This document shows, one piece after another, positions 42,135 through 49,834 of a stretch of 50,956 bases of DNA. The notes below the pieces were generated by a model that searched no databases, was not told the DNA's origin, and saw only the letters and a list, made by a program, of their open reading frames with translations. This stretch comes from JBDNFP01 sp041689775 (lineage in GTDB: Bacteria; Bacteroidota; Bacteroidia; Cytophagales; Spirosomataceae). The DNA lies in contig JBDNFP010000255.1 of the NCBI GenBank assembly GCA_041689775.1, forward strand, positions 1-50,956, in the 5' to 3' direction. Each line of letters begins with the position of its first letter. The first letter of the stretch is position 1. The position numbers and the translations under genes are program-made.

Positions 42135-43682
42135 ATGAAACTTCATTCCGTTGCGCTGCGTACCACCGGGCAATTCCCTGCCCTTTTGCTTGATTACCTT
42201 GACGAAAAGCCAGAGCTAAGAGATTTTTATAGTGTGTATCCCACCGCCGCCGGGGGTATTGAAGCGATCAAACAACGCGCTGATTTTGATCCTGAAAAAC
42301 GTAAAATACTCGTTGAGGTGCTGAATAAGCAATACGCAGGTATGGCATCTAAGCCAGACTTCTCCATTCTACTCAACGAAAATGCCTTCACCGTTACTAC
42401 GGGGCATCAGCTGAATATTTTCACCGGGCCATTGTATGTCATCTACAAGATCGTTACGATCATTAATCTGGCGCGGGTGCTGAAAGAAACCCACCCGGAT
42501 TATGACTTTGTGCCCGTATACTGGATGGCAACTGAAGATCATGACTTTGAAGAAATAGCTTCGTTCAATCTTTTTGGTAAAAAATACACTTGGACCGGCG
42601 AGCATCCTGGGGCCGTAGGACGGCTTAATACCAGCGAGTTAGAGTCTGTACTAAGCCAATTACCCGAAGCACTGCCACTGTTTAAAAAGGCCTACCTGGA
42701 AAGTGCTACGCTGGCTGAAGCGGTACGCCGCTATATGCACGAACTTTTTTGGACAGAGGGTCTCGTTACGCTCGATGCGGACGATGCTGACTTAAAACGG
42801 CGGTTTTTGCCAGTCATTGAAGATGAGCTTTTCAAGCAGACCTCAGGTAGCATTGTAGCTCAGACAACGACAAAGTTGGAAGAACTAGGGTACCATACGC
42901 CGGTTCACGCCCGTGAAATAAACCTTTTCTATCTTTTGGACGGACTACGAGAGCGAATCGTCTTGGAAGACGATCAGTATAAAGTTCTAAATACTACCCT
43001 GACGTTTAGTACTGAAGAACTTCGAAAAGAAGCAAACGATCATCCCGAACGATTTAGCCCCAATGTGGTACTTAGGCCGCTGTACGAAGAAGTGATTCTG
43101 CCTAACCTGGCCTACATTGGCGGACCGTCAGAGATACCCTACTGGATGCAGCTTAAAGGGGTTTTTGAATACTTTAAAGTGCCGTTCCCGATGTTAATTC
43201 CCCGCAATTTTGCTCTCTATGTCAATACGGCTAGCCGTAAGCGGCTTGAAAAGCTGGGGTTTAACTACGAGGATTTCTTCCAGAACCGTACTCAATTAAA
43301 GCGGGATATGATTGAACGGATATCTGAGCATACCCTTTCCCTCGACTCCGAAAAAAAGCAGTTCGATACGTTACTGATGTCGATGGTCGAGAAAGCGTTA
43401 AAGGTAGATAAAACCATGGAACCGGCAGTACTAGCCGAAAGAGCCCGCTTGTCTAACTCGCTGGAAAAACTGGAAAAGCGAATCCGTAAAGCGGAAGAGC
43501 GTAAGCACGGGGTTATGGTTGGGCAACTGGATAATTTGTTAGATACGTTTTTTCCGAAGGGTATCCCGCAGGAGCGGCACGATAATTTTATGACCTTCTA
43601 CCTGAGTAATCGTAATTTCATTCAACAGTTATTAGAAAATTTTGATCCGCTCAACTTCCAGTTTAATATCCTGGAAGAGTAG
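42135..43682 (+). CDS. bshC: Bacillithiol biosynthesis cysteine-adding enzyme
   Basis: 515 residues from MKLHSVALRTTGQF; the frame is open further upstream but the first 15 codons lack family character. The BshC core (PF10079) is clear: FTVTTGHQLNIFTGPLYVIY, YDFVPVYWMATEDHDFEEI, HTPVHAREINLFYLLDGLRERI, NVVLRPLYEEVILPNLAYIG and PSEIPYWMQLKGVFEYF, and a C-terminal coiled coil at about 400-470. It joins cysteine to glucosaminyl-malate, the last step of bacillithiol synthesis, so this organism probably uses bacillithiol as a low-molecular-weight thiol. BshA and BshB are not in the window. Cytosolic. The folate gene starts 27 bp downstream, so the two may be co-transcribed. Confidence 0.95.
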   Translation: MKLHSVALRTTGQFPALLLDYLDEKPELRDFYSVYPTAAGGIEAIKQRADFDPEKRKILVEVLNKQYAGMASKPDFSILLNENAFTVTTGHQLNIFTGPLYVIYKIVTIINLARVLKETHPDYDFVPVYWMATEDHDFEEIASFNLFGKKYTWTGEHPGAVGRLNTSELESVLSQLPEALPLFKKAYLESATLAEAVRRYMHELFWTEGLVTLDADDADLKRRFLPVIEDELFKQTSGSIVAQTTTKLEELGYHTPVHAREINLFYLLDGLRERIVLEDDQYKVLNTTLTFSTEELRKEANDHPERFSPNVVLRPLYEEVILPNLAYIGGPSEIPYWMQLKGVFEYFKVPFPMLIPRNFALYVNTASRKRLEKLGFNYEDFFQNRTQLKRDMIERISEHTLSLDSEKKQFDTLLMSMVEKALKVDKTMEPAVLAERARLSNSLEKLEKRIRKAEERKHGVMVGQLDNLLDTFFPKGIPQERHDNFMTFYLSNRNFIQQLLENFDPLNFQFNILEE

Positions 43683-43709
43683 GCTGCGCCTTTGACCGTA
43701 TGATGATAC

Positions 43710-44309
43710 ATGGGTGATATAATCCTGACTAAGCAAGCGAGCCGGGAATTATTTCTTAGGAAAAGACACGAACTAAGTTCGACTGAAAATACGCAGATGA
43801 GCGAAGCTATTGCCCATAATCTCTTAGATTTTCTGGCATCTCGCTCTATTTCTTTACTCCACACTTTTATTTCGGACGGCTTTCGTAATGAGGTCAATAC
43901 CATGACTGTCAAGGATTATGTTCACAATTCATTGCCGACCTTACGATGGGTAGCGCCTCGGATAGTACCCGGCACCCGGCAGATGGAGCACTTTCTTTGG
44001 GATAGTACTGTGTCCCTGATCGCTAACCGTTGGGGTATTCAAGAGCCTGACCCCGCAGTATCGCACCGAATATCTCCTACGTTATTGGATGCTATTCTGG
44101 TACCACTACTGGCTTACGACCGTGTTGGTAATCGGGCGGGGTATGGTGGTGGTTACTACGACCGTTTCCTGGCCGAATGTAATCCTGATGCACTCAAAGT
44201 AGGTCTCTCGTTTTTTGATCCAATTGATCTTGTCAGCGATAGTGGAGCGTGGGATATTATCCTCGACTATTGTATCACTCCAACGTCGATATACGGCCCG
44301 ATGCCCTGA
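43710..44309 (+). CDS. 5-formyltetrahydrofolate cyclo-ligase
   Basis: 199 residues. The start carries KQASRELFLRKRHELSS, the ATP-binding-type basic helix of the family. The C-terminal hallmark is DAILVPLLAYDRVGNRAGYGGGYYDRFLAE, split as LVPLLAYDR and GNRAGYGGGYYDRFL, with a final KVGLSFFDPID. It converts 5-formyl-THF to 5,10-methenyl-THF with ATP. Cytosolic. It is 27 bp downstream of bshC and ends 97 bp before the aspartate-semialdehyde dehydrogenase gene, which has its own promoter box. Confidence 0.93.
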   Translation: MGDIILTKQASRELFLRKRHELSSTENTQMSEAIAHNLLDFLASRSISLLHTFISDGFRNEVNTMTVKDYVHNSLPTLRWVAPRIVPGTRQMEHFLWDSTVSLIANRWGIQEPDPAVSHRISPTLLDAILVPLLAYDRVGNRAGYGGGYYDRFLAECNPDALKVGLSFFDPIDLVSDSGAWDIILDYCITPTSIYGPMP

Positions 44310-44347
44310 TTTACGGATTGGGTATCTTACAGTTAGGATATTCTTCG

Positions 44348-44355
44348 TATTTTTG
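44348..44355 (+). promoter_or_regulatory. Promoter -7 element TATTTTTG for asd
   Basis: Exact TAnnTTTG match; the start would be near 44362, about 45 bases before the asd ATG. A TTG at 44318-44320 is 27 bp away, longer than the usual 19-20. Confidence 0.45.
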
Positions 44356-44406
44356 CGACTATTTTATAGAGAACATGTTCATGTTTTATTTTTAATCAGT
44401 TGTAAA

Positions 44407-45417
44407 ATGAAAATTGCAGTAGTAGGTGCTACCGGTTTGGTAGGTAGCGAAATCCTCAAAGTTCTCGAAGAGCGTAACTTTCCCGTGACGGAGCTGTTGC
44501 CCGTTGCTTCCGAACGATCTATTGGAAAAGAGATTACCTTCAAAGGTAAACAGGTGAAAGTAGTAGGATTTGAGGACGCCATAAAAGCGAAACCTGCCAT
44601 TGCTATTTTTTCAGCCGGAGGAGGTACCTCATTGGACTTGGCGCCTAAATTTGCCGAAGCCGGCATTACCGTTGTGGATAACTCATCGGCTTGGCGGATG
44701 GACCCAACCAAGAAGCTAGTTGTACCAGAAATCAATGCAAATACGCTGACCAAAGAAGATAAAATCATCGCCAACCCTAACTGTTCGACCATTCAGATGG
44801 TGTTGGTATTAAGTCCGTTACATCATAAATATACCATTAAGCGAGTGGTGGTTTCTACCTACCAGTCCGTGACTGGTACGGGTAAAGAAGCTGTGGACCA
44901 GTTGTTTGCCGAGCGTAGGGGGGATGATACCGTGAAAAAGGTTTATCCACACCCCATCGACCTTAATGTTCTTCCTCACATTGATGTGTTTCTGGATAAC
45001 GGATACACCAAGGAAGAAATGAAAATGACCAACGAGACCAAGAAGATCATGGGCGACGATAGTATTGCCGTAACGGCTACTACCGTGCGCGTTCCTACCA
45101 TTGGCGGGCACTCGGAGGCCGTGAATATAGAGTTTGAAAACGAATTTGACTTGGTTGAAGTACGGTCAATACTGGAAGCTGCCGAAGGTGTAGTGGTACA
45201 AGACGACCCGAAGAATCTCCTATACCCAATGCCTCTAACGGCCCACGGTAAGGATGATACCTTCGTAGGACGTATCCGTCGTGACGAATCGCAGCCCAAG
45301 ACTTTAAATTTATGGGTAGTAGCTGATAACCTACGTAAGGGAGCCGCTACCAACGCTGTTCAGATTGCGGAGTACCTCGTAAAACACGATTTGGTAGAAG
45401 TAGCTGAAAAAGCGTAG
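44407..45417 (+). CDS. asd: Aspartate-semialdehyde dehydrogenase
   Basis: 336 residues from MKIAVVGATGLVGSEILKVL, where the Rossmann fold begins; the open frame upstream overlaps the folate gene in another frame and was excluded. Active-site Cys126 lies in IIANPNCSTIQM. Other landmarks: IFSAGGGTSLDLAPKFAEAG, VVDNSSAWRM, VSTYQSVTGTGKEAVDQL, PTIGGHSEAVNIEFE with the catalytic His, and LNLWVVADNLRKGAATNAVQ. It reduces aspartyl phosphate to the semialdehyde for lysine, threonine, methionine and cell-wall synthesis. Cytosolic. Followed by a bidirectional terminator shared with nuoD. Confidence 0.96.
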   Translation: MKIAVVGATGLVGSEILKVLEERNFPVTELLPVASERSIGKEITFKGKQVKVVGFEDAIKAKPAIAIFSAGGGTSLDLAPKFAEAGITVVDNSSAWRMDPTKKLVVPEINANTLTKEDKIIANPNCSTIQMVLVLSPLHHKYTIKRVVVSTYQSVTGTGKEAVDQLFAERRGDDTVKKVYPHPIDLNVLPHIDVFLDNGYTKEEMKMTNETKKIMGDDSIAVTATTVRVPTIGGHSEAVNIEFENEFDLVEVRSILEAAEGVVVQDDPKNLLYPMPLTAHGKDDTFVGRIRRDESQPKTLNLWVVADNLRKGAATNAVQIAEYLVKHDLVEVAEKA

Positions 45418-45452
45418 GTTTGCGCCAAATAATCTGACATTCAATAGCAACG

Positions 45453-45487
45453 AAAGCCACCACTGCCTCGATCAGTGGTGGCTTTTT
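45453..45487. terminator. Bidirectional terminator between asd and nuoD
   Basis: AAAGCCACCACTG (45453-45465) pairs perfectly with CAGTGGTGGCTTT (45473-45485) around CCTCGAT, with T-rich flank on the plus side. It lies between convergent genes. Confidence 0.85.
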
Positions 45488-45529
45488 AGATAAATAGCAT
45501 CGCTCCCAAGTAGGTTATAAGCAGCCGGG

Positions 45530-46747
45530 CTATCGGTCTACTTCTCCCATGACCAGATCCAGCGAGCCAATTACAGCAACTAAGTCAGCTAGTAAGCCGC
45601 CGCGTGAGATTTCACTGATTACGGATAAATTATGGAAAGAGCAGGCCCGGGCTTTACACCGGAGGGGGATATCAGAACGCCCATCAGTACGAAAGAAATA
45701 GCCCAGCTCCCCCTTTGGGTTTTCTGCTCGTGCGTAAAAATCCATGGCTTTGGGTCGTATTTTCTTAGGAACAATAGCCTGTGGATCGAACGAGCGGGTA
45801 CGAGCATGGTCGGTGGTGAGTTTTGCGATACATTGCTCAATAATCTTGACTGACTCCCAGCACTCTTGCACGCGCACCGAATTGCGGTCCCAGCAGTCAC
45901 CGAGCGTTCCTACTTCTCCTTTCCCAATCGGAACCTCAAATTCTAATTCTGGATAGACAGAGTATCCGTCCACCCGGCGGAGGTCGTACCTAAGACCTGC
46001 TGCCCGGAGTACAGGCCCAGTGCAGCCATAGTTAATTGCCGTAGCCATGGGTAGTACGCCTACGTTGGCCGTACGTAGTACAAATATTTTGTTCTCGACC
46101 ACGAGTTGCTGTAATTCTACCAACTTGGGTTTGAGGTAGGTCACGAATTCCAGACAGCGTTCTTCGAAGCCTACGGGCAGATCATAAAATAAACCACCTA
46201 CCCAAATATAGTTATACAGCATTCGGGCGCCGCAGATCCATTCCAGCAGACGCAGAATATGCTCACGATCACGCATGAGCCATAAAAAAGGGGTATAGGC
46301 GCCGATATCCATGGCGTAAGTTCCAATGGCAATAAAATGGGAAGCCAGCCGGTTTAGTTCTGCTACGAGTACCCGGATGTATTCGACGCGTTTAGGAATG
46401 TCATTTTCTATGCCTAACATTTTCTCCACTCCCATCACGTAGGCATGCTCGGAATTCATGGCGGCTGCGTAGTCCATTCGATCGACGTACGGGATAATCT
46501 GATTGAAGGGCATTGATTCTGCGTGCTTTTCGAAGCAACGGTGCAAGTAGCCGATGTGGGGCACTACATCGACTACTACCTCCCCGTCGGTAACGATTTC
46601 AAGCCGTAGTACACCGTGCGTTGAGGGGTGCTGCGGTCCCATATTGAGTACCATCTCCTCTTTTCGGAGGTCCTTTGCCAGGTACTTATTAGGTTCTGAA
46701 TTGGTAAGATGTTCCGGACGGTATTCGTATTGTAGGGTAGTACTCAT
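45530..46747 (-). CDS. nuoD: NADH-quinone oxidoreductase subunit D
   Basis: 405 residues of the 49-kDa complex I subunit. Conserved segments: EEMVLNMGPQHPSTHGVLRL near the N-terminus, PHIGYLHRCFEKHAE, YVDRMDYAAAMNSEHAYV, ELNRLASHFIAIGTYAMDIG, GYSVYPELEFEVPIGKGEVG (split here into YSVYPELEF and VPIGKGE), and the C-terminal ARACSFHNLSVISE and ADLVAVIGSLDLVMGEVDR. It lines the quinone site together with NuoB on the peripheral arm. Unusually it stands alone: the neighbours are asd (convergent) and an MFS gene (divergent), so other nuo genes must be elsewhere. Confidence 0.96.
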   Translation of the reverse strand: MSTTLQYEYRPEHLTNSEPNKYLAKDLRKEEMVLNMGPQHPSTHGVLRLEIVTDGEVVVDVVPHIGYLHRCFEKHAESMPFNQIIPYVDRMDYAAAMNSEHAYVMGVEKMLGIENDIPKRVEYIRVLVAELNRLASHFIAIGTYAMDIGAYTPFLWLMRDREHILRLLEWICGARMLYNYIWVGGLFYDLPVGFEERCLEFVTYLKPKLVELQQLVVENKIFVLRTANVGVLPMATAINYGCTGPVLRAAGLRYDLRRVDGYSVYPELEFEVPIGKGEVGTLGDCWDRNSVRVQECWESVKIIEQCIAKLTTDHARTRSFDPQAIVPKKIRPKAMDFYARAENPKGELGYFFRTDGRSDIPLRCKARACSFHNLSVISEISRGGLLADLVAVIGSLDLVMGEVDR

Positions 46748-46812
46748 AAGTTAAAATCTAAATCTGTCGTAAAGGTACGAAGCAAGTAGTAGACGGGTAA
46801 AAGCGAAAGCAA

Positions 46813-46832
46813 GTTCTTATCATTATAAGAAC
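46813..46832. promoter_or_regulatory. 20-bp inverted repeat between nuoD and MFS gene
   Basis: GTTCTTAT-CATT-ATAAGAAC, a perfect 8-bp dyad in the 181-bp divergent spacer, 97 bp before the transporter ATG. Size and position suit an operator. No other copy was noticed in the window and no regulator gene is adjacent. Confidence 0.45.
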
Positions 46833-46928
46833 GGGTAGTCAGGGCAATAGTACTCAATCGTAGTCCTATTTCTTGTCGCCATAAGTATGATTTCAATAAT
46901 GTCTCCTTCCTAAACTAAAAAAACATCT

Positions 46929-48179
46929 ATGCTAAAAAAAACACCCATTCTTCCGTTTGTTTTGATCACGAGCCTATTTTTGATGTGGGGCTTAGCTAAT
47001 AATATGACCGATACCTTGCTCTCCGCGTTTAAACGGATCATGAGCATGTCTGACTTTCAAACCACCTTCGTACAGTATGCCTTTTACGGATCCTACTTCT
47101 GTCTTGCCATACCGGCGGCGATTCTTATCAAGAAATTCACCTATAAAACGGGTATTTTAATTGGACTAGCGTTATTTATCGCTGGTTCACTTCTTTTTTA
47201 TCCGGCTAGTAAAACGATGGTATATGGGCATTTTCTGGCGGCATTGTTTATTCTGGCGGGAGGGTTATCGATTCTGGAAACATCAGCAAATCCCTACATT
47301 GTGGCAATGGGTCCGGAAGAAACCGGCACGCAGCGGCTCAATCTTGCCCAATCGTTCAATCCAATCGGGTCCATCATCGGCGTACTATTGAGCAAGGTTT
47401 TTATTCTTTCACAGCTCAATACTGCCGGGGAATCAGAGCGCGCCTCAATGACGGCGGATGAGTTGCAGAAAATTCAATCAGCCGAACTTACCGGGGTGAT
47501 GGGCCCTTACGTTGGGGTGGCAGTTTTTTTGTTGTTTCTCTGGATTTTGATATTCTTTAACAAAATGCCTACGGCTTCGGACGAAGATAGCTCCTTGAAC
47601 TTCGGGGCATCGTGGGGGCGGCTCCTTAAAAAAAGGTCCTACGTGTGGGCGGTAACGGCGCTATTTTTCTACATGGGCGCGCAGATTGGTACCTGGTCGT
47701 TCACTATCCGGTACGTCATGAAAGAATTAAATATCAATGAAGAACAATCAGCTGACTACTATCTGGCGGCGCTTGTATTATTCCTGTTATCACGGTTTGT
47801 GTGTACTTACCTTATGCGATTTATCGCTCCCCGCAATTTGCTCGCTGGTTTGGCCGGAATCGGGGTACTACTTACGGGTGTGGTGATTATGACCGGTGGC
47901 TACGTAGGAGTAATAGCGCTTGTAAGTATCTCTGCTTGCTTGTCGCTGATGTTTCCAACCATTTACGGCCTGGGACTACGTGGGTTGGGCGCTGATACCA
48001 AAATCGGAGGATCAGGCCTTATTATGGCAATTTTGGGGGGTGCGGTACTTACCGGAATACAAGGGCTAATATCAGATACCACTCAAAGCATCAATATGTC
48101 ATTCTTCTTACCCATGTTCTGCCTTGGAGTAGTAATGTATTTTGCGCTTAAAGAAGCAAAGGCAGTAGGGGAGGAGTAA
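46929..48179 (+). CDS. Sugar MFS transporter (FucP/GluP family)
   Basis: 416 residues with twelve membrane segments. The start LPFVLITSLFLMWGLANNMTD and the motifs FYGSYFCLAIPAA, GGLSILETSANPYIVAMGPEE, RLNLAQSFNPIGSIIGVLLS and PTIYGLGLRGLGADTKIG are characteristic of the FHS branch that includes the L-fucose:H+ symporter and glucose/galactose transporters. The NPY and QSFNPIG segments around the fourth to fifth helices are the family signature. It brings a hexose or similar sugar across the inner membrane by proton symport. It is a single gene; its relation to the sugar island 20 kb away is unknown. Confidence 0.92.
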   Translation: MLKKTPILPFVLITSLFLMWGLANNMTDTLLSAFKRIMSMSDFQTTFVQYAFYGSYFCLAIPAAILIKKFTYKTGILIGLALFIAGSLLFYPASKTMVYGHFLAALFILAGGLSILETSANPYIVAMGPEETGTQRLNLAQSFNPIGSIIGVLLSKVFILSQLNTAGESERASMTADELQKIQSAELTGVMGPYVGVAVFLLFLWILIFFNKMPTASDEDSSLNFGASWGRLLKKRSYVWAVTALFFYMGAQIGTWSFTIRYVMKELNINEEQSADYYLAALVLFLLSRFVCTYLMRFIAPRNLLAGLAGIGVLLTGVVIMTGGYVGVIALVSISACLSLMFPTIYGLGLRGLGADTKIGGSGLIMAILGGAVLTGIQGLISDTTQSINMSFFLPMFCLGVVMYFALKEAKAVGEE

Positions 48180-48189
48180 TAAAAAGCTA

Positions 48190-48254
48190 ATTCTAGTATC
48201 ACAAAAAATGCTACTCCTGATCGTCAGGAGTAGCATTTTTTGTGATACTAGAAT
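48190..48254. terminator. Very long perfect hairpin, bidirectional terminator
   Basis: Arms 48190-48220 and 48224-48254 are complementary over 31 bp without mismatch around a TCG loop. The stem contains A6/T6 tracts near its middle, so each strand shows a GC-rich top followed by a T-run, the terminator form. It lies 11 bp after the MFS stop codon; the next gene (cytochrome c) converges from the right. Confidence 0.85.
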
Positions 48255-48371
48255 ACAAAGTAAACCAAGGAATTTTTTTTATATAAAACTCTGCCAATCT
48301 ACATCAGGAAGGTTGGACAATTACAATGAATAAAAAGCTAATGGCCAACAACCTAATAACTTTCTTTCTCC

Positions 48372-48956
48372 TTAAAGAGAGTTAATCCATCCGGCTAGCT
48401 TCAACACATCTTCTTTCGGAACCTGAGTCATTGCGGCCATCGGAGGATAACCAGGCCAGTTGGCAGGCATAGGCTTGTATACCAATTCTAAAATTTTCGC
48501 AGTAGAATAGCCTTTCTTGGCAACATCTGAGTAAGCCGGGCCTACCAATCGATCGTACGGGAGGTGACAAGCGGAACAGGCATGCTTGTTGAGCAGGCCT
48601 GCGATGTCCGCCGGAGTTGGTTTTTGTGTAGGTTCCTCCTCTACTTTTTGAGATACCTTAGCTACGGTTTTTCCGGCAGGCTCGGGAGTATCATCTACTT
48701 TTTCGTTGCTGGCAGCTACCTTGGTGTCTGCGTTTTCTGTCACTGATAGGGCATTAACGATAGCCGGGTCTACTTTCACCTCTTCTGCGGGAGGTGGGGG
48801 CGGCGGTGTGGCAGATGCGGCAGCTTCTTCTCTTTCGGTCCGTCCATTTCCATAAAATTTATCGTATGACTCTTTGTCTTCCTGAGATGAGCAACTTACT
48901 CCGATATATCCAACCAGGGCAAGTGAGGCAAGCAACGTTAATTTTCTGAGTACCAT
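48372..48956 (-). CDS. Cytochrome c lipoprotein
   Basis: 194 residues from MVLRKLTLLASLALVG; a start four codons earlier is also possible. The signal peptide ends IGVSC, so Cys22 is probably lipidated. A flexible, low-complexity Ala/Pro/Glu/Lys linker of about 80 residues (with PPPPPP) leads to a small C-terminal cytochrome c with haem motif CSACH in NKHACSACHLPYDRLVGPAY and a likely axial Met in PMPANWPGYPPMAAM. This resembles cytochrome c-551/c-552 type electron carriers tethered in the periplasm. Partner oxidase unknown. Transcribed leftward from the divergent region with rpmG. Confidence 0.88.
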   Translation of the reverse strand: MVLRKLTLLASLALVGYIGVSCSSQEDKESYDKFYGNGRTEREEAAASATPPPPPPAEEVKVDPAIVNALSVTENADTKVAASNEKVDDTPEPAGKTVAKVSQKVEEEPTQKPTPADIAGLLNKHACSACHLPYDRLVGPAYSDVAKKGYSTAKILELVYKPMPANWPGYPPMAAMTQVPKEDVLKLAGWINSL

Positions 48957-49166
48957 GTGAAATTGCAATTTTGTAAAAAAGGTAAGTTGAACTTTAAAGT
49001 ATGGGAAGGAGGTGAGGACTGCTAATAAAAGTAAGAATTAGCCTCTATTCCATAAAAATGATAAAGTAAAAGTACCTAAAAAAAATTGCACGAATATACA
49101 AAGTACAGTATAATTGGCACTAATTGGCTATTATTAGAAATAAATTGGTTTTTTTAGAAAAATGAC

Positions 49167-49197
49167 TTTGCTAATTTATTGATAAGCACTACTTTTG
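49167..49197 (+). promoter_or_regulatory. Consensus Bacteroidota promoter for rpmG-DUF4295
   Basis: TTTG (49167-49170), exactly 19 bp, then TACTTTTG (49190-49197). Both elements match the TTTG-N19-TAnnTTTG consensus, the best promoter in the window. Transcription would start near 49203, about 24 bases before the L33 start. Confidence 0.8.
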
Positions 49198-49226
49198 CAG
49201 TCCTATTTGTAAAACGAAGTAAAGCA

Positions 49227-49409
49227 ATGGCTAAAAAAGGTAATAGAGTTCAGGTAATACTAGAGTGCACCGAGCAAAAGCAATCAGGTGTACCAGGGAT
49301 GTCGCGTTATATCACGACCAAGAATCGCAAAAATACCCCCGCACGTATGGAATTGAAGAAATTTAATTCTTTCTTGCGTCGCTATACCGTTCATAAGGAG
49401 ATCAAATAA
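49227..49409 (+). CDS. rpmG: 50S ribosomal protein L33
   Basis: 60 residues from MAKKGNRVQVILECTEQK; in-frame codons upstream lie over the promoter. The L33 pattern is RYITTKNRKNTPARMELKKF and the C-terminal RRYTVHKEIK. It has only one cysteine, so it is the zinc-free form typical of Bacteroidota. Part of the large ribosomal subunit. The DUF4295 gene follows 95 bp downstream. The L28 gene (rpmB), which I recall preceding L33 in several Bacteroidota, is not here; a strong promoter takes its place. Confidence 0.95.
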   Translation: MAKKGNRVQVILECTEQKQSGVPGMSRYITTKNRKNTPARMELKKFNSFLRRYTVHKEIK

Positions 49410-49504
49410 ATAACCTCGTTAGGTGTTGTTTATGGAATAATTACTGCTTAAAACAAGTAGTGATTGTATCGGTGAGTAGCATATAACAATAACTATATAG
49501 AGAT

Positions 49505-49657
49505 ATGGCTAAGAAAGTAGTTGCAACCCTAAAAAAAGAAGGTGGCAGAACCTTCGCCAAAGTAATCAAGGCGGTAAGATCACCAAAGACAGGTGCTTAT
49601 ACCTTCAAAGAGGAAATGGTACCCAGCGAAACCGTTCAGGATTTGTTAAAAAGCTAA
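49505..49657 (+). CDS. DUF4295 family small basic protein
   Basis: 50 residues: MAKKVVATLKKEGGRTFAKV, then IKAVRSPKTGAYTFKEEMVP and SETVQDLLKS. This very short lysine-rich protein is found next to L33 and FtsY across Bacteroidota (DUF4295). Its function is unknown; size, charge and context suggest a ribosome-associated role. Likely co-transcribed with rpmG and closed by the terminator at 49701. Confidence 0.9.
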   Translation: MAKKVVATLKKEGGRTFAKVIKAVRSPKTGAYTFKEEMVPSETVQDLLKS

Positions 49658-49700
49658 GTTAGTCGGCTATTGAATAGTCGATTTTACGAACGAATGCATG

Positions 49701-49725
49701 AAAAGTCCCCAATGGGACTTTTTTT
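49701..49725 (+). terminator. Terminator after rpmG-DUF4295
   Basis: AAAAGTCCC pairs with GGGACTTTT around CAAT, followed by TTTG/TTTT. It separates the ribosomal unit from ftsY. Confidence 0.85.
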
Positions 49726-49729
49726 GTTT

Positions 49730-49737
49730 TATTTTTG
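49730..49737 (+). promoter_or_regulatory. Possible -7 element TATTTTTG for ftsY
   Basis: Exact TAnnTTTG just after the terminator, about 98 bases before the ftsY ATG. No -33 element at the standard distance because the terminator stem occupies it. Confidence 0.35.
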
Positions 49738-49834
49738 AGCTATTCAGTTTATGATCCGGTCGATCATCAAGCCGGATACAGCGTATAACTAGCATTAATA
49801 ATCAATACTTTAACGGTAGATTACTATCCAAATC

